A stretch of 43,117 nt of DNA from positions 1 to 43,117 of the forward strand of contig NZ_ALKN02000018.1 of the NCBI RefSeq assembly GCF_000293865.2, written 5' to 3'. A model generated the notes under the pieces. That model had not been told where the DNA came from and ran no database searches. It worked only from the letters and a program-made list of their open reading frames with translations. Position numbers and translations under genes: made by a program. Positions 7,093 through 16,697 of this stretch are shown in pieces; position 1 is the first letter of the stretch, and each line of letters opens with the position of its first letter. Source of the stretch: Limnohabitans sp. Rim28. GTDB taxonomy: Bacteria; Pseudomonadota; Gammaproteobacteria; Burkholderiales; Burkholderiaceae_C.

Positions 7093-9483
7093 TTAACGGC
7101 CCAACTGGGTCCAGGTCTCGATCACGGTGTCCGGGTTCAGCGAGATAGAGCTGATGCCTTGGTCCATCAACCAATGTGCAAAATCCGGATGGTCTGAGGG
7201 GCCCTGGCCGCAGATGCCAACGTATTTGCCCTGCGCCAAACAAGCCTTGATGGCTTGCGAGATCAAAGCGGTCACCGCTGGGTCACGCTCGTCGAAATCA
7301 GCTGCCAGCAACGCCAAGCCCGAGTCACGGTCCAGGCCCAGGGTGAGCTGGGTTAAGTCGTTTGAACCAATCGAGAATCCGTCGAAAAATTCCAGAAAGC
7401 GCTCTGCCAAAATGGCGTTACTGGGCACTTCACACATCATGATGATTTTGAGGTCACCTTCTCCACGACGCAGACCTTGACTGGCCAGCAACTGGGTCAC
7501 CTTTTCGGCTTGACCCAAAGTTCGCACAAAGGGCACCATGATCTGCACGTTGGTCAGGCCCATCTCACCGCGAACCCGTTTGAGGGCCTCGCACTCCATG
7601 GCAAAAGCTTCACCAAAGTCTGCGCTGATGTAACGCGCTGCGCCACGGAAGCCCAGCATCGGGTTTTCTTCTTCTGGCTCATAGCGGCTGCCGCCAATGA
7701 GTTTGCGGTACTCGTTGCTCTTGAAGTCGGACAAACGCACGATGACCGGCTTGGGCCAGAAGGCGGCCGCGATGCTGGCCACGCCTTCGGCGACCTTGTC
7801 AACGTAAAAAGCGCGGGGGGAAGCATGGCCTCGGGCCACCGATTCAACGGCTTTTTTCAGGTCGGCATCGATGGCGGGATAGTCCAAGATGGCCTTGGGG
7901 TGCACGCCGATGTTGTTGTTGATGATGAATTCAAGACGCGCCAAGCCCACACCCGCATTGGGCAGCTGTGCAAAGTCAAACGCCAACTGGGGGTTGCCCA
8001 CGTTCATCATGATCTTGGTTTTGATCTCAGGCAGCACGCCACGCTGGATTTCGCTGACTTCGGTTTCGAGCAGCCCATCGTAAATATGGCCGGTATCGCC
8101 TTCGGCGCAACTGACGGTGACCAAACTGCCCTCGGTCAATTGCTCGGTGGCATTGCCACAACCGACCACCGCAGGAATGCCCAATTCGCGGGCAATGATG
8201 GCGGCGTGGCAAGTGCGTCCGCCGCGGTTGGTCACGATGGCGCTGGCGCGCTTCATCACCGGTTCCCAATTGGGGTCGGTCATGTCGGTCACCAAAACAT
8301 CACCGGGCTGAACTTGGTCCATCTCACTGATGTGATGAACCAGACGGACCGGGCCGGTGCCAATCTTTTGGCCAATCGCCCTGCCCTCGGCCAGAATGGC
8401 GCTTTTGCCTTTGAGCTTGTAACGCAACTCAGGCGTGCCCTTGGCCTGACTTTTGACGGTCTCGGGGCGTGCTTGCAGGATGTACAGCAAGCCATCGGTA
8501 CCGTCTTTGCCCCATTCGATGTCCATTGGCCGGCCGTAATGCTGCTCGATCACCACCGCATAGCGAGCCAATTGCTCGACCTCGGCGTCGGTGAGGCTGT
8601 ATCGGTTGCGCAATTCAGTGGGCACATCTGTGGTTTTGACCAGCTTCCCAGAAGCGGCTTTTTCTTGCGCACTGGCGAACACCATCTCAACGAGCTTGGA
8701 GCCCAGGTTGCGACGGATCACGCAGCGCTTGCCTGCGGCAAGCATCGGTTTGTGAACATAAAACTCGTCAGGATTCACAGCGCCTTGCACCACGGTTTCA
8801 CCCAAACCATAGCTGGAGGTGATGAAAACCACGTCTTCAAAACCAGACTCGGTGTCGATCGTGAACATGACGCCAGCTGCCCCCAAATCGGAACGCACCA
8901 TGCGCTGCACGCCTGCCGATAAAGCGACCTCGGCGTGAGCGAAACCCTTGTGCACCCGGTAACTGATGGCGCGGTCGTTGTACAAGGAGGCAAACACCTC
9001 TTTCATCTTGTGCAGCACATCGTCGATCCCGACCACGTTCAAGAAGGTTTCTTGTTGACCCGCAAAGGATGCGTCCGGTAAGTCTTCGGCTGTGGCCGAA
9101 GATCGCACCGCAAACGAAGCCTCAGGGTTGTTGCCTTGTAGACGAACGAATTCCTCGCGAATAGCTTGGGCCAAATCCTCTGGAAAAGGCTGGGCCTCAA
9201 CCATGGCGCGAATTTCAGCACCCGCTGCAGCCAAGGCGCGAACGTCCTCCGTGTCCAAGGCCTCCAGTCGGGCGTTGATGCGCTCGGTCAGCCCGCCAAA
9301 CGCCAAAAACTGGCGAAATGCGTGGGCCGTGGTGGCAAAGCCTGTGGGGACACGCACACCCGAGGGCAATTGGGAGATCATCTCCCCCAAGCTGGCGTTT
9401 TTGCCACCGACCGACTCAACGTCGGTCATGCGCAACAACTCAAAGGGAACGACCAAAGGGGTCTCGCTGAAAAGATCAGACAT
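7093..9483 (-). CDS. ppsA: Phosphoenolpyruvate synthase (796 aa)
   Basis: Converts pyruvate, ATP and water to phosphoenolpyruvate, AMP and phosphate, the entry step of gluconeogenesis from three-carbon acids. The N-terminal ATP-grasp domain begins [14 protein letters not shown]. The swivelling phospho-histidine domain has [21 protein letters not shown], with the catalytic His in TCHA. The C-terminal PEP/pyruvate barrel ends with [11 protein letters not shown]. Length matches E. coli PpsA (792 aa). A TTG at 9495 is in frame, but ATG 9483 is preferred because GGAG lies six bases upstream of it. ppsR is divergent and the symporter follows directly. Activity is probably switched by PpsR through phosphorylation of a residue next to the catalytic His. 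Confidence 0.97.
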   Translation of the reverse strand: MSDLFSETPLVVPFELLRMTDVESVGGKNASLGEMISQLPSGVRVPTGFATTAHAFRQFLAFGGLTERINARLEALDTEDVRALAAAGAEIRAMVEAQPFPEDLAQAIREEFVRLQGNNPEASFAVRSSATAEDLPDASFAGQQETFLNVVGIDDVLHKMKEVFASLYNDRAISYRVHKGFAHAEVALSAGVQRMVRSDLGAAGVMFTIDTESGFEDVVFITSSYGLGETVVQGAVNPDEFYVHKPMLAAGKRCVIRRNLGSKLVEMVFASAQEKAASGKLVKTTDVPTELRNRYSLTDAEVEQLARYAVVIEQHYGRPMDIEWGKDGTDGLLYILQARPETVKSQAKGTPELRYKLKGKSAILAEGRAIGQKIGTGPVRLVHHISEMDQVQPGDVLVTDMTDPNWEPVMKRASAIVTNRGGRTCHAAIIARELGIPAVVGCGNATEQLTEGSLVTVSCAEGDTGHIYDGLLETEVSEIQRGVLPEIKTKIMMNVGNPQLAFDFAQLPNAGVGLARLEFIINNNIGVHPKAILDYPAIDADLKKAVESVARGHASPRAFYVDKVAEGVASIAAAFWPKPVIVRLSDFKSNEYRKLIGGSRYEPEEENPMLGFRGAARYISADFGEAFAMECEALKRVRGEMGLTNVQIMVPFVRTLGQAEKVTQLLASQGLRRGEGDLKIIMMCEVPSNAILAERFLEFFDGFSIGSNDLTQLTLGLDRDSGLALLAADFDERDPAVTALISQAIKACLAQGKYVGICGQGPSDHPDFAHWLMDQGISSISLNPDTVIETWTQLGR

Positions 9484-9565
9484 GCAAAGCTCCAAAGTTA
9501 AAACCCGGCTCCATGGTTCAGGTCAGGGTTGTGTTGTTCTTTGAATAGAACCCCGAGCGGACAGC

Positions 9566-9574
9566 TGTGGATAA
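9566..9574 (-). promoter_or_regulatory. Perfect DnaA box between ppsA and ppsR
   Basis: The minus strand reads TTATCCACA in the 144-base divergent gap between ppsA and ppsR. It is the second perfect consensus 9-mer I found in an intergenic region of this window. Function is inferred and not tied to either gene by the sequence. Confidence 0.4.
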
Positions 9575-9627
9575 TTGACTGATTTTAGGGGTCATGTTGA
9601 TCCCGGCCATTGAAATTAATGACAAGC

Positions 9628-10449
9628 ATGCCAAAACGCACTGTATTTTTCGTATCAGACGGCACAGGCATCACCGCCGAAACTTTTGGCAACGCCATCT
9701 TGGCCCAATTCGACATGAAGTCACGGCACGTTCGACTTCCTTTCACAGACACCATCGACAAAGCACACCAAGCGGTGCGGCAAATCAACCACACCGCAGA
9801 AACAGAAGGAACCAAGCCCATTGTGTTCACCACTTTGGTGAACATGGATGTCCTCAAAGTGCTTCAAGAACATTGCCAGGGCATGCTTCTCGACATGTTC
9901 GGTACCTTTGTCAACCCACTGGAAGCCGAACTGGGCATCAAGTCGCACCACCGGGTGGGGCGCTTTTCAGATGTCAGTAAAAGCAAGGAATACCACGACC
10001 GGATAGAGGCCATCAATTTTTCGTTGGCGCATGACGATGGCCAATCCAACCGGGATCTGGAGTCGGCTGATGTCATTTTGGTGGGGGTTAGCCGCAGCGG
10101 CAAAACACCCACAAGCCTTTACCTGGCCATGCAGCATGGCCTCAAAGCGGCCAACTACCCCTTGATTCCCGAAGACTTTGACCGCCGCCAACTGCCACCG
10201 GCTTTGATGCCACATCGCCCAAAAATTTTTGGCTTGAGCATTCACCCAGAGCGGTTGGCCGAAATACGCGCTGAGCGCAGGCCCAATTCGCGTTATGCCA
10301 GCCTAGAGAATTGCCGCATGGAGGTGTCCGAAGCCGAAGCCATGATGCGTCGCTCAAGCATCCGATGGCTGTCGACGACCACCAAATCCATTGAAGAGAT
10401 CGCCACCACCATCTTGCAAGAGATCAAGCCTGATCGGCTGATTTACTGA
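9628..10449 (+). CDS. ppsR: PEP synthase regulatory protein PpsR (273 aa)
   Basis: Bifunctional serine/threonine kinase and phosphorylase of the DUF299 family. It inactivates PEP synthase by ADP-dependent phosphorylation and reactivates it by Pi-dependent dephosphorylation. Family marks are the N-terminal [14 protein letters not shown], the P-loop-like [15 protein letters not shown] and the C-terminal ENSRYASL-like [20 protein letters not shown]. Length fits (E. coli 277 aa). ATG 9628 (MPKRTVFF) is chosen by similarity to homologues; in-frame ATG 9619 and TTG 9610 are alternatives, and no strong ribosome binding site separates them. It is divergent from ppsA, its target, and convergent with glmM. 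Confidence 0.95.
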   Translation: MPKRTVFFVSDGTGITAETFGNAILAQFDMKSRHVRLPFTDTIDKAHQAVRQINHTAETEGTKPIVFTTLVNMDVLKVLQEHCQGMLLDMFGTFVNPLEAELGIKSHHRVGRFSDVSKSKEYHDRIEAINFSLAHDDGQSNRDLESADVILVGVSRSGKTPTSLYLAMQHGLKAANYPLIPEDFDRRQLPPALMPHRPKIFGLSIHPERLAEIRAERRPNSRYASLENCRMEVSEAEAMMRRSSIRWLSTTTKSIEEIATTILQEIKPDRLIY

Positions 10450-10502
10450 AGACAAACGCAGCCTTAGACACGCAACGTCCCCAGCCAAAGCCCCCTAAGC
10501 TG

Positions 10503-11831
10503 TCAAAGCAAAGTGGCCGCGATGCGTTCAGCACACTCACGGGCTTGAACAGCATCACGCGCCTCAACCATCACCCGCACCAAAGGCTCGGTCCCACTGG
10601 CGCGGATCAAAACCCGGCCCGATTCGCCCAGTTCGGTTTCAGCGTAGCGCTTAGCGTCCCACAAAGCTGGGTGGCCTTGCCAATCAAAGCCGGGCATCAA
10701 TCGCACATTGATCAAGGTTTGTGGAAACAGCGTGATGCCCTCCAACAATTGCGCCATGGTTTTTCTGCTGCCCACGCAAGCTTGCAGCACCTGCAAGGCG
10801 CTGACCAGTCCATCGCCTGTGGTGTGCTTGTCCAGCACCAATAAATGTCCTGAGCCTTCGCCACCCAGCAACCACCCTTTGTCCTGCAAGACCTCAAGGA
10901 CGTACCGGTCACCCACTTTGGCCCTGACAAACTGCACACCACGTTGTTTGAGAGCGACTTCGATCGCCAAATTGGTCATCAATGTGCCCACAGCCCCAGG
11001 AACGGCTTCATCGCGTGCCAAGCGATCGGCAACCATGAGGTACAAAAGTTCATCCCCATTGAACAAACGACCTGTGGCATCCACAAACTGCAAGCGGTCC
11101 GCATCGCCGTCCAAAGCAATGCCGTAATCGGCGCGCTGGTCTTTGACTGACTGAACCAAGGCAGCGGGATGCGTCGCACCCACGTCCTTGTTGATGTTCA
11201 GCCCATTGGGTGAACAACCAATGGCGATGACCTCCGCGCCCAGTTCGTGAAAAACTTTTGGAGCGATTTGATAAGCCGCACCGTGCGCAGCGTCCACCAC
11301 GATCTTCAAGCCCTTGAGGGTCAAATCGTTCGAAAAAGTACTTTTACAAAATTCAATGTAGCGACCTGCTGCATCGTCCAAACGGCGGGTCTTCCCGAGA
11401 GCAGCAGAGTCAACCCAAACGGGATCTTCCAGCAAAACGGCCTCAACGGCCTCCTCCCAAGCATCCGTCAGTTTTTGTCCTTGCGCACTGAAAAACTTGA
11501 TACCGTTATCGGCAAAGGGGTTGTGGCTGGCACTGATGACAACGCCCAATGAAGCGCGCTGGGCGCGGGTCAAATAGGCCACCGCAGGCGTGGGCACAGG
11601 CCCCAACAGCACCACATCCACACCCGCAGAATTGAAGCCAGACTCCAAAGCACTTTCGAGCATGTACCCGGATATGCGCGTGTCTTTTCCGATCAAGACG
11701 GTAGGGTGTGCCTCTTGAGCTTTCAAGACGCGACCCACGGCATGCGCCAAACGCAAGATGAAATCAGGTGTGATCGGACTTTGGCCCACCGTGCCGCGTA
11801 TGCCATCCGTGCCGAAATATTGACGTGCCAT
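10503..11831 (-). CDS. glmM: Phosphoglucosamine mutase (442 aa)
   Basis: Interconverts glucosamine-6-phosphate and glucosamine-1-phosphate on the way to UDP-GlcNAc for peptidoglycan and lipid A. The start [13 protein letters not shown] is diagnostic. The phosphoserine loop ISASHNP places the catalytic serine at residue 102, as in E. coli. The metal loop DGDADR and the C-terminal phosphate-binding [12 protein letters not shown] are also present. The frame opens at an ATG at 11849, but ATG 11831 has AGGA at a normal distance and gives the family N terminus. It is the last gene of rlmE-ftsH-folP-glmM, about 90 bases after folP, and is convergent with ppsR. Confidence 0.97.
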   Translation of the reverse strand: MARQYFGTDGIRGTVGQSPITPDFILRLAHAVGRVLKAQEAHPTVLIGKDTRISGYMLESALESGFNSAGVDVVLLGPVPTPAVAYLTRAQRASLGVVISASHNPFADNGIKFFSAQGQKLTDAWEEAVEAVLLEDPVWVDSAALGKTRRLDDAAGRYIEFCKSTFSNDLTLKGLKIVVDAAHGAAYQIAPKVFHELGAEVIAIGCSPNGLNINKDVGATHPAALVQSVKDQRADYGIALDGDADRLQFVDATGRLFNGDELLYLMVADRLARDEAVPGAVGTLMTNLAIEVALKQRGVQFVRAKVGDRYVLEVLQDKGWLLGGEGSGHLLVLDKHTTGDGLVSALQVLQACVGSRKTMAQLLEGITLFPQTLINVRLMPGFDWQGHPALWDAKRYAETELGESGRVLIRASGTEPLVRVMVEARDAVQARECAERIAATLL

Positions 11832-11921
11832 GTGAGCGGTCCTGATCATTGTTGTCTGAATAATTTTAGCCGTTCAAGCCATGCGCAATGCGGCCATTTT
11901 CAGGCAGTGGCCTCATCGTCA

Positions 11922-12800
11922 TCAGACATGCTGCTGGGCAGTTGACCAAATTTTGAGTGCGTCAACGGTCTGCTTGACGTCATGCACGCGAACCACCGAC
12001 GCCCCCCGATCGACTGCCATCACTGCTGCGGCCACGCTGGCCACTTGTCTCTGCCCGGGGTCAGGCAAGTGTCCGTCTTGCGCGAGTGCGGCACCCAATG
12101 CAGATTTTCGAGACCAACCGGCCAAAAGTGGAAGGCCTAAACGCAATAAATCTGCTTGCCTGGCCAAAAGCTGAAAGTTTTGCGCCACAGTTTTTCCGAA
12201 ACCAATGCCAGGATCCAAAACAAGCCTGGAAACAGCCACACCGGCATCCGAGACCGTGGCAACGCGGGTTCGCAAAAAGAGTTCCACCTCAGACAAGACA
12301 TCCTCCGTCATGGGTTGGGTTTGCATGCTTTGAGGATCACGGTGCATGTGCATCAAACAGATGCCGCAGTTTGCGTGAGCAGCCACGACTTGCAGCGCAC
12401 CCGGCTGGCGCAGCGCCCAAATGTCATTGACGATGTCCACACCCCAATCTAAGCTGGCCTGCATCACCTCGGGTTTGTATGTGTCGACTGAGATCGGCAC
12501 ATTCCAACGGACAACTTCACGCAGCAAAGGTTCAAGCCTGGCCAACTCGAGGGCCAATGGCAAAGCCTCGGCACCGGGTCGGGTAGATTCTGCGCCGATG
12601 TCCAAAATATCGGCCCCTTCACTCAGCAGTCGTTCTGCATGACGCAAGGCTTGTGGGGTGTCAGCGTACAAACCGCCGTCAGAGAATGAGTCGGGCGTGA
12701 GGTTAACAATGCCCATGACCAAGGGCTTGGACAAGTTCAACTCAAACCGTGCGGTTTGCCAATGCTGGGCCGATGGTGGTAAGGGCGGCATGAACTGCAT
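11922..12800 (-). CDS. folP: Dihydropteroate synthase (292 aa)
   Basis: Condenses p-aminobenzoate with dihydropterin pyrophosphate in folate synthesis; the sulfonamide target. Signature one is MGIVNLTPDSFSDGG (about residues 29-43) and signature two is LDIGAESTRPGAE. The later pterin-binding stretches ISVDTYKPEV and LDPGIGFGKT are intact. An ATG at 12791 is a possible alternative start. Placement after ftsH and before glmM is conserved in proteobacteria. A terminator-like hairpin ends about 16 bases before its start, so its expression may depend on read-through from ftsH or on a promoter inside ftsH. Confidence 0.96.
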   Translation of the reverse strand: MQFMPPLPPSAQHWQTARFELNLSKPLVMGIVNLTPDSFSDGGLYADTPQALRHAERLLSEGADILDIGAESTRPGAEALPLALELARLEPLLREVVRWNVPISVDTYKPEVMQASLDWGVDIVNDIWALRQPGALQVVAAHANCGICLMHMHRDPQSMQTQPMTEDVLSEVELFLRTRVATVSDAGVAVSRLVLDPGIGFGKTVAQNFQLLARQADLLRLGLPLLAGWSRKSALGAALAQDGHLPDPGQRQVASVAAAVMAVDRGASVVRVHDVKQTVDALKIWSTAQQHV

Positions 12801-12814
12801 CAGGGTTTTTCCAT

Positions 12815-12844
12815 GAAAAACGGGGCCGAAGGCCCCGTTTTTTT
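12815..12844. terminator. Terminator-like hairpin between ftsH and folP
   Basis: A perfect 11-bp stem (12817-12827 with 12831-12841) has a three-base loop. Five Ts follow on the minus strand and a T-run follows on the plus strand. It lies 22 bases after the ftsH stop and about 16 bases before the folP start, so it looks like an intercistronic attenuator. Confidence 0.8.
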
Positions 12845-12862
12845 GAGCTCCAACGGTATGAA

Positions 12863-14779
12863 TCAGGCCGCTGTGGTGGCCGGTTCAGATTGAACAACTG
12901 GAGACCCACCGCCGCTGTTGCCGCCAGAAGGAGGCGTACGGGGTGTCCAATCCTTCGGAGGCATGGGGTCGCGGCCAGCCATGATGTCCGCGATCTGGTC
13001 CTTGTCGATGGTTTCCCACTCGAGCAAAGCTTTGGCCATGCCATGCATTTGAGCACTGTGCTCTTCAATCAGGCGACGGGCCAATGTGTATTGCTCATCG
13101 ATGATGCGACGCACTTCCATGTCCACTTTTTGCATGGTGGATTCGCTCATGTTGGTGGTTTTGGTCACCGAACGGCCCAAGAAAACTTCACCTTCGTTTT
13201 CGGCATACACCATGGGGCCCAAGGCATCGGTCATGCCGTACCGCATTACCATGTCACGGGCAATCGATGTTGCACGCTCAAAGTCGTTGCTCGCACCCGT
13301 GGTCATTTGGTTCATGAACACTTCTTCAGCGATTCGGCCACCAAAGAGCATGCTGATCTGGTTCAGCATGAACTCTTTGTCGTAGCTGTAGCGATCCTTT
13401 TCAGGCAAGCTCATGGTCACACCCAAGGCGCGGCCACGGGGAATGATGGTGACCTTGTGCACCGGGTCGCATTTGGGCAACAGATTGCCGATCAAGGCAT
13501 GCCCCGCTTCGTGGTAAGCCGTGTTGCGACGCTCTTCTTCGGGCATGACCATGCTTTTACGCTCTGGGCCCATCAAAATTTTGTCCTTGGCCTTTTCAAA
13601 GTCGACCATTTCCACCACTCGGGCGTTGCGACGGGCCGCCATCAAAGCCGCTTCGTTGCACAAGTTGGCCAAGTCGGCACCACTCATGCCAGGCGTACCG
13701 CGGGCGATCACACCGGCGTTCACGTCTTGGCCAATGGGCACTTTGCGCATGTGCACGTTCAAAATTTGCTCACGGCCGCGGATATCGGGCAGTGTCACAT
13801 AGACCTGGCGGTCAAAGCGGCCTGGGCGCAGCAAAGCGGCGTCCAAAATGTCTGGGCGGTTGGTGGCGGCCACCACAATGACACCCAAGTTGGTCTCAAA
13901 GCCGTCCATCTCAACCAGCATCTGGTTAAGGGTCTGTTCGCGCTCGTCGTTTCCACCGCCTAAGCCGGCACCCCGCTGGCGACCAACCGCGTCGATTTCA
14001 TCAATAAAAATGATGCAAGGGGCATTCTTCTTGGCGTTTTCAAACATGTCGCGAACGCGGGAAGCACCCACACCCACAAACATCTCAACGAAATCAGAAC
14101 CCGAGATGCTGAAAAAAGGAACCTTGGCTTCGCCGGCAATGCCTTTGGCCAGCAAAGTTTTACCCGTTCCTGGAGGGCCAACCAAAAGCAAACCACGAGG
14201 AATGCGCCCCCCCAATTTTTGGAAACGTTGTGGGTCTTTCAAGAAGTCAACCACTTCTTTGACCTCTTCTTTGGCTTCATCACAACCCGCCACATCAGCG
14301 AAAGTGGTGGTGTTGTTGTTCTCGTCCATCATGCGGGCTTTGGATTTACCAAAGCTGAAGGCTCCGCCTTTTCCGCCACCTTGCATCTGACGCATGAAGT
14401 AAACCCACACGCCAATCAAAAGCAACATAGGGCCCCAACTGACCAGCAAAGTCATGAGCAAAGAGCCTTCTTCACGGGGTTTGACGTCAAATTTGACACC
14501 GCTGCTGATCAAATCACCCACCAATCCACGGTCCAAGTAGGTGGCTGTTGTTTTGATGCGGCGCTCATCCAAGGTAATGGCGATGATTTCGGTACCACCG
14601 GGGCTCTCAGAAATCGTGGCGCTCTTGATGCGGTTGTTCCGAACCTCTTCGAGGAAATCCGAGTAACCAATAGCATTCGCGCTGGCGACACCGCGGTTGT
14701 CAAATTGCTTGAACAAGGTGAAAAGCACCATGGCGATCACCATCCAGACGGCAATTTTGGAAAACCAAGGGTTGTTCAA
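12863..14779 (-). CDS. ftsH: ATP-dependent zinc metalloprotease FtsH (638 aa)
   Basis: Membrane-bound hexameric AAA+ protease that degrades misfolded membrane proteins and regulators; in E. coli it controls LpxC. Two transmembrane helices (about 8-24 and 108-131) flank a short periplasmic domain. The AAA module has Walker A GPPGTGKT near 201-208, Walker [13 protein letters not shown] and the second region of homology [20 protein letters not shown]. The zinc site HEAGH is at about 423-427. Start: the frame allows TTG 14791, but TTG 14779 (MNNPWFSK) has GGAG about seven bases upstream and matches close homologues; both are TTG. It lies downstream of rlmE, as in E. coli. Confidence 0.97.
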   Translation of the reverse strand: MNNPWFSKIAVWMVIAMVLFTLFKQFDNRGVASANAIGYSDFLEEVRNNRIKSATISESPGGTEIIAITLDERRIKTTATYLDRGLVGDLISSGVKFDVKPREEGSLLMTLLVSWGPMLLLIGVWVYFMRQMQGGGKGGAFSFGKSKARMMDENNNTTTFADVAGCDEAKEEVKEVVDFLKDPQRFQKLGGRIPRGLLLVGPPGTGKTLLAKGIAGEAKVPFFSISGSDFVEMFVGVGASRVRDMFENAKKNAPCIIFIDEIDAVGRQRGAGLGGGNDEREQTLNQMLVEMDGFETNLGVIVVAATNRPDILDAALLRPGRFDRQVYVTLPDIRGREQILNVHMRKVPIGQDVNAGVIARGTPGMSGADLANLCNEAALMAARRNARVVEMVDFEKAKDKILMGPERKSMVMPEEERRNTAYHEAGHALIGNLLPKCDPVHKVTIIPRGRALGVTMSLPEKDRYSYDKEFMLNQISMLFGGRIAEEVFMNQMTTGASNDFERATSIARDMVMRYGMTDALGPMVYAENEGEVFLGRSVTKTTNMSESTMQKVDMEVRRIIDEQYTLARRLIEEHSAQMHGMAKALLEWETIDKDQIADIMAGRDPMPPKDWTPRTPPSGGNSGGGSPVVQSEPATTAA

Positions 14780-14883
14780 GTGAGGCTCCAATCAAAAGAT
14801 AACTGTTGCCATTTTAGGCCTCAGAAGGGCTGACACAAGCCCTGAATGCTGTTTTAGCCCTCACAAAGGGAGGTTTAACCACC

Positions 14884-15546
14884 TTAATGGGTATCGAGCA
14901 GGCCCATACCGACCAAGAAAGTCTCCGAAGACTTGTCCCGGGAAGCCTTGGGCTTGATGGGTTTGACGACCTTAAAGGTCTCTTTGAACATCTTCACAAT
15001 CTGGCTGTAGCCACTGCCGTGAAACACCTTGACCACCAACGCGCCTTGAGGTTTCAGGTGATTTTGGGAAAACTCAACCGCTAACTCAATCAAATGTTGA
15101 ATGCGTGCAGCATCAGAGGACTCAATGCCCGACAGGTTGGGGGCCATGTCGGATACCACCACATCGGCCTGACGACCTTGCAAAGCAGCCTCCAACAAAG
15201 TGGCCACTTCGTTTTCTCGGAAATCACCCTGGATGAATTGAACGCCCTCGACCGGTGCCATGGGCAAGAGGTCCAAGGCAATGATGCCGCCGTTCAGTGC
15301 ACCCACAGCGGCCCCGTCAGGCGAGAGTCTGCGTCGCAGGTACTGGCTCCAAGCTCCAGGGGCGGAACCCAAATCCACCACCAAATCCCCAGGTCGAATC
15401 AGGCCCAATGTTTCGTCAATTTCCTTCAGCTTGTAAGCGGCGCGCGCGCGGTACCCCTCTCTCAGAGCCAGTTTCACATAGGTGTCATTGACGTGGTCGT
15501 TCAACCACGCTTTATTGACTTTTTTACTTTTCGTTTTGACTTTCAT
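14884..15546 (-). CDS. rlmE: 23S rRNA (uridine-2552-2'-O)-methyltransferase RlmE (220 aa)
   Basis: SAM-dependent 2'-O-methyltransferase (RrmJ/FtsJ) that modifies U2552 in the A-loop of 23S rRNA late in 50S assembly. The SAM motif [15 protein letters not shown], the catalytic Asp in [11 protein letters not shown] and the catalytic Lys in LVVKVFHG are present, with an earlier Lys in [14 protein letters not shown] RAAYKLKEI completing the K-D-K-E tetrad. The frame is open to 15729, but ATG 15546 ([14 protein letters not shown]) gives family length. It is divergent from yhbY with a gap of about 31 bases, and ftsH follows about 100 bases later. Confidence 0.95.
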   Translation of the reverse strand: MKVKTKSKKVNKAWLNDHVNDTYVKLALREGYRARAAYKLKEIDETLGLIRPGDLVVDLGSAPGAWSQYLRRRLSPDGAAVGALNGGIIALDLLPMAPVEGVQFIQGDFRENEVATLLEAALQGRQADVVVSDMAPNLSGIESSDAARIQHLIELAVEFSQNHLKPQGALVVKVFHGSGYSQIVKMFKETFKVVKPIKPKASRDKSSETFLVGMGLLDTH

Positions 15547-15577
15547 TCTTCTGCGTCCTTGCGGGGATAATACGGGG

Positions 15578-16051
15578 ATGCCCCAAATACAACTCACACC
15601 TGCCGAGCGCAAAGTTTTTCGCGCCGATGCCCACCACCTTGACCCAGTCGTCATGATTGGAGGCGACGGATTGACCCCTGCCGTCGTCAAAGAAACCGAA
15701 TCCGCCCTGAATGCCCATGGGTTGATCAAGATCCGTGTGCTGGGCGACGACCGTGCTCAACGCGAAGCCATCTTTGCTCAACTCGCAGAACAACTCAACG
15801 CAGCACCTATTCAACACATTGGCAAGTTGCTGATTCTCTGGCGCCCCCAGCCTGAGAAAACCAAAGAAATCGATGAGGACCGCAAAGCGGGTCCTCGTGA
15901 CTTCAAAATCCTGAAATACAGCACACGAGGTGGTCAGCGTCCTGAAGTCAAAACGGTTCGAGTTCTGGGCAATCAGCGACTGGCTGCAGGCGGCCAAATC
16001 AAGCGCGCCAAACCCAAACAAAAGTCGCTCAAAAAAGGGCGACACGACTGA
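15578..16051 (+). CDS. yhbY: YhbY family CRM-domain RNA-binding protein (157 aa)
   Basis: Ribosome-assembly-associated RNA-binding protein. The CRM domain occupies about residues 1-95, with [31 protein letters not shown] (the GxxG-type loop is GGDG) and [12 protein letters not shown] basic tail of about 50 residues, rich in Lys, Arg and Gln, follows; the E. coli protein (97 aa) lacks it, but betaproteobacterial homologues commonly have an extension. The frame is open from 15482, inside rlmE on the other strand. ATG 15578 is chosen because it starts the conserved domain. A GATAAT at 15566-15571 lies so close to the ATG that a leaderless mRNA is possible. Confidence 0.92.
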   Translation: MPQIQLTPAERKVFRADAHHLDPVVMIGGDGLTPAVVKETESALNAHGLIKIRVLGDDRAQREAIFAQLAEQLNAAPIQHIGKLLILWRPQPEKTKEIDEDRKAGPRDFKILKYSTRGGQRPEVKTVRVLGNQRLAAGGQIKRAKPKQKSLKKGRHD

Positions 16052-16088
16052 CAAGCTCAGTTGCTGCCTCTACAGGATGGCAAAGCTA

Positions 16089-16117
16089 ACAAAGGCTGCT
16101 TTCGCAACAGCCTTTGT
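16089..16117. terminator. Hairpin between convergent yhbY and greA
   Basis: A perfect 10-bp inverted repeat (16089-16098 with 16108-16117, 9-base loop) lies between the yhbY stop and the greA stop. T-runs are weak on both strands, so it is probably a shared, bidirectional terminator. Confidence 0.6.
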
Positions 16118-16121
16118 CTGC

Positions 16122-16598
16122 TCAAACGTAAGACACACCCACGATTTCGTATCGGCGCACACCACCCGGAGCCTGCACCTCGGCCACATCGCCCTCTTCC
16201 TTGCCAATCAACGCGCGGGCAATGGGGCTGCTGATGTTGATCAAACCCAACTTCAAATCGGCTTCGTCCTCACCCACGATCTGATACGTCACGGCCTCGC
16301 CAGTGCTTTCGTCTTCCAACTCGACGGTGGTGCCAAACACCACGCGGCCACCGGCATCTACCGATGCCGGATCGATGATCTGTGCAGCCGACAACTTTCC
16401 TTCAATTTCTTGAATGCGACCTTCCACAAAACCTTGACGGTCTTTGGCGGCATCGTATTCGGCGTTCTCACTCAGGTCGCCTTGGGCGCGGGCCTCAGCA
16501 ATGGCTTGAATCACGCCAGGTCGGTCGACAGTTTTCAGGCGATGCAACTCGTCTTTGAGTTTTTCAGCGCCACGTTTGGTGATCGGAATGGTGGACAT
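16122..16598 (-). CDS. greA: Transcription elongation factor GreA (158 aa)
   Basis: Binds the secondary channel of RNA polymerase and stimulates cleavage of backtracked RNA. The N-terminal coiled coil carries the acidic tip [13 protein letters not shown], whose Asp and Glu coordinate the catalytic metal. The C-terminal FKBP-like domain contains [26 protein letters not shown] and a final YEIVGVSYV. Length is exactly typical (158 aa in E. coli). The ATG at 16598 has GGAGAA upstream. It follows carB and a terminator-like hairpin; carA-carB-greA-yhbY adjacency is also seen in Pseudomonas. Confidence 0.98.
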   Translation of the reverse strand: MSTIPITKRGAEKLKDELHRLKTVDRPGVIQAIAEARAQGDLSENAEYDAAKDRQGFVEGRIQEIEGKLSAAQIIDPASVDAGGRVVFGTTVELEDESTGEAVTYQIVGEDEADLKLGLINISSPIARALIGKEEGDVAEVQAPGGVRRYEIVGVSYV

Positions 16599-16610
16599 GC
16601 GGGGTTCTCC

Positions 16611-16643
16611 AAAAACAAACCGCCGAGTGATGAAACTCGGCGG
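16611..16643 (-). terminator. Terminator between carB and greA
   Basis: A perfect 9-bp stem (16620-16628 with 16635-16643, 6-base loop) is followed on the minus strand by TTTGTTTTT. The T-run ends directly against the greA ribosome binding site, so it can either end carAB mRNA or attenuate read-through into greA. Confidence 0.85.
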
Positions 16644-16697
16644 TGATTCGCAGCATTATGCCCTGCCATAAGAACAGGGCCGGGGGCAAGACGAAGT

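Noticed and set aside
7477..8922. 481-codon open frame on the plus strand opposite ppsA
   Set aside because: It is rich in His, Gln and Gly, has no recognisable domain, and lies fully inside the conserved ppsA gene; a shadow of its codon usage.
14822..14845. Small inverted repeat (AGGGCT/AGCCCT) between rlmE and ftsH
   Set aside because: Only about six base pairs with no T-run; not enough to call a terminator.
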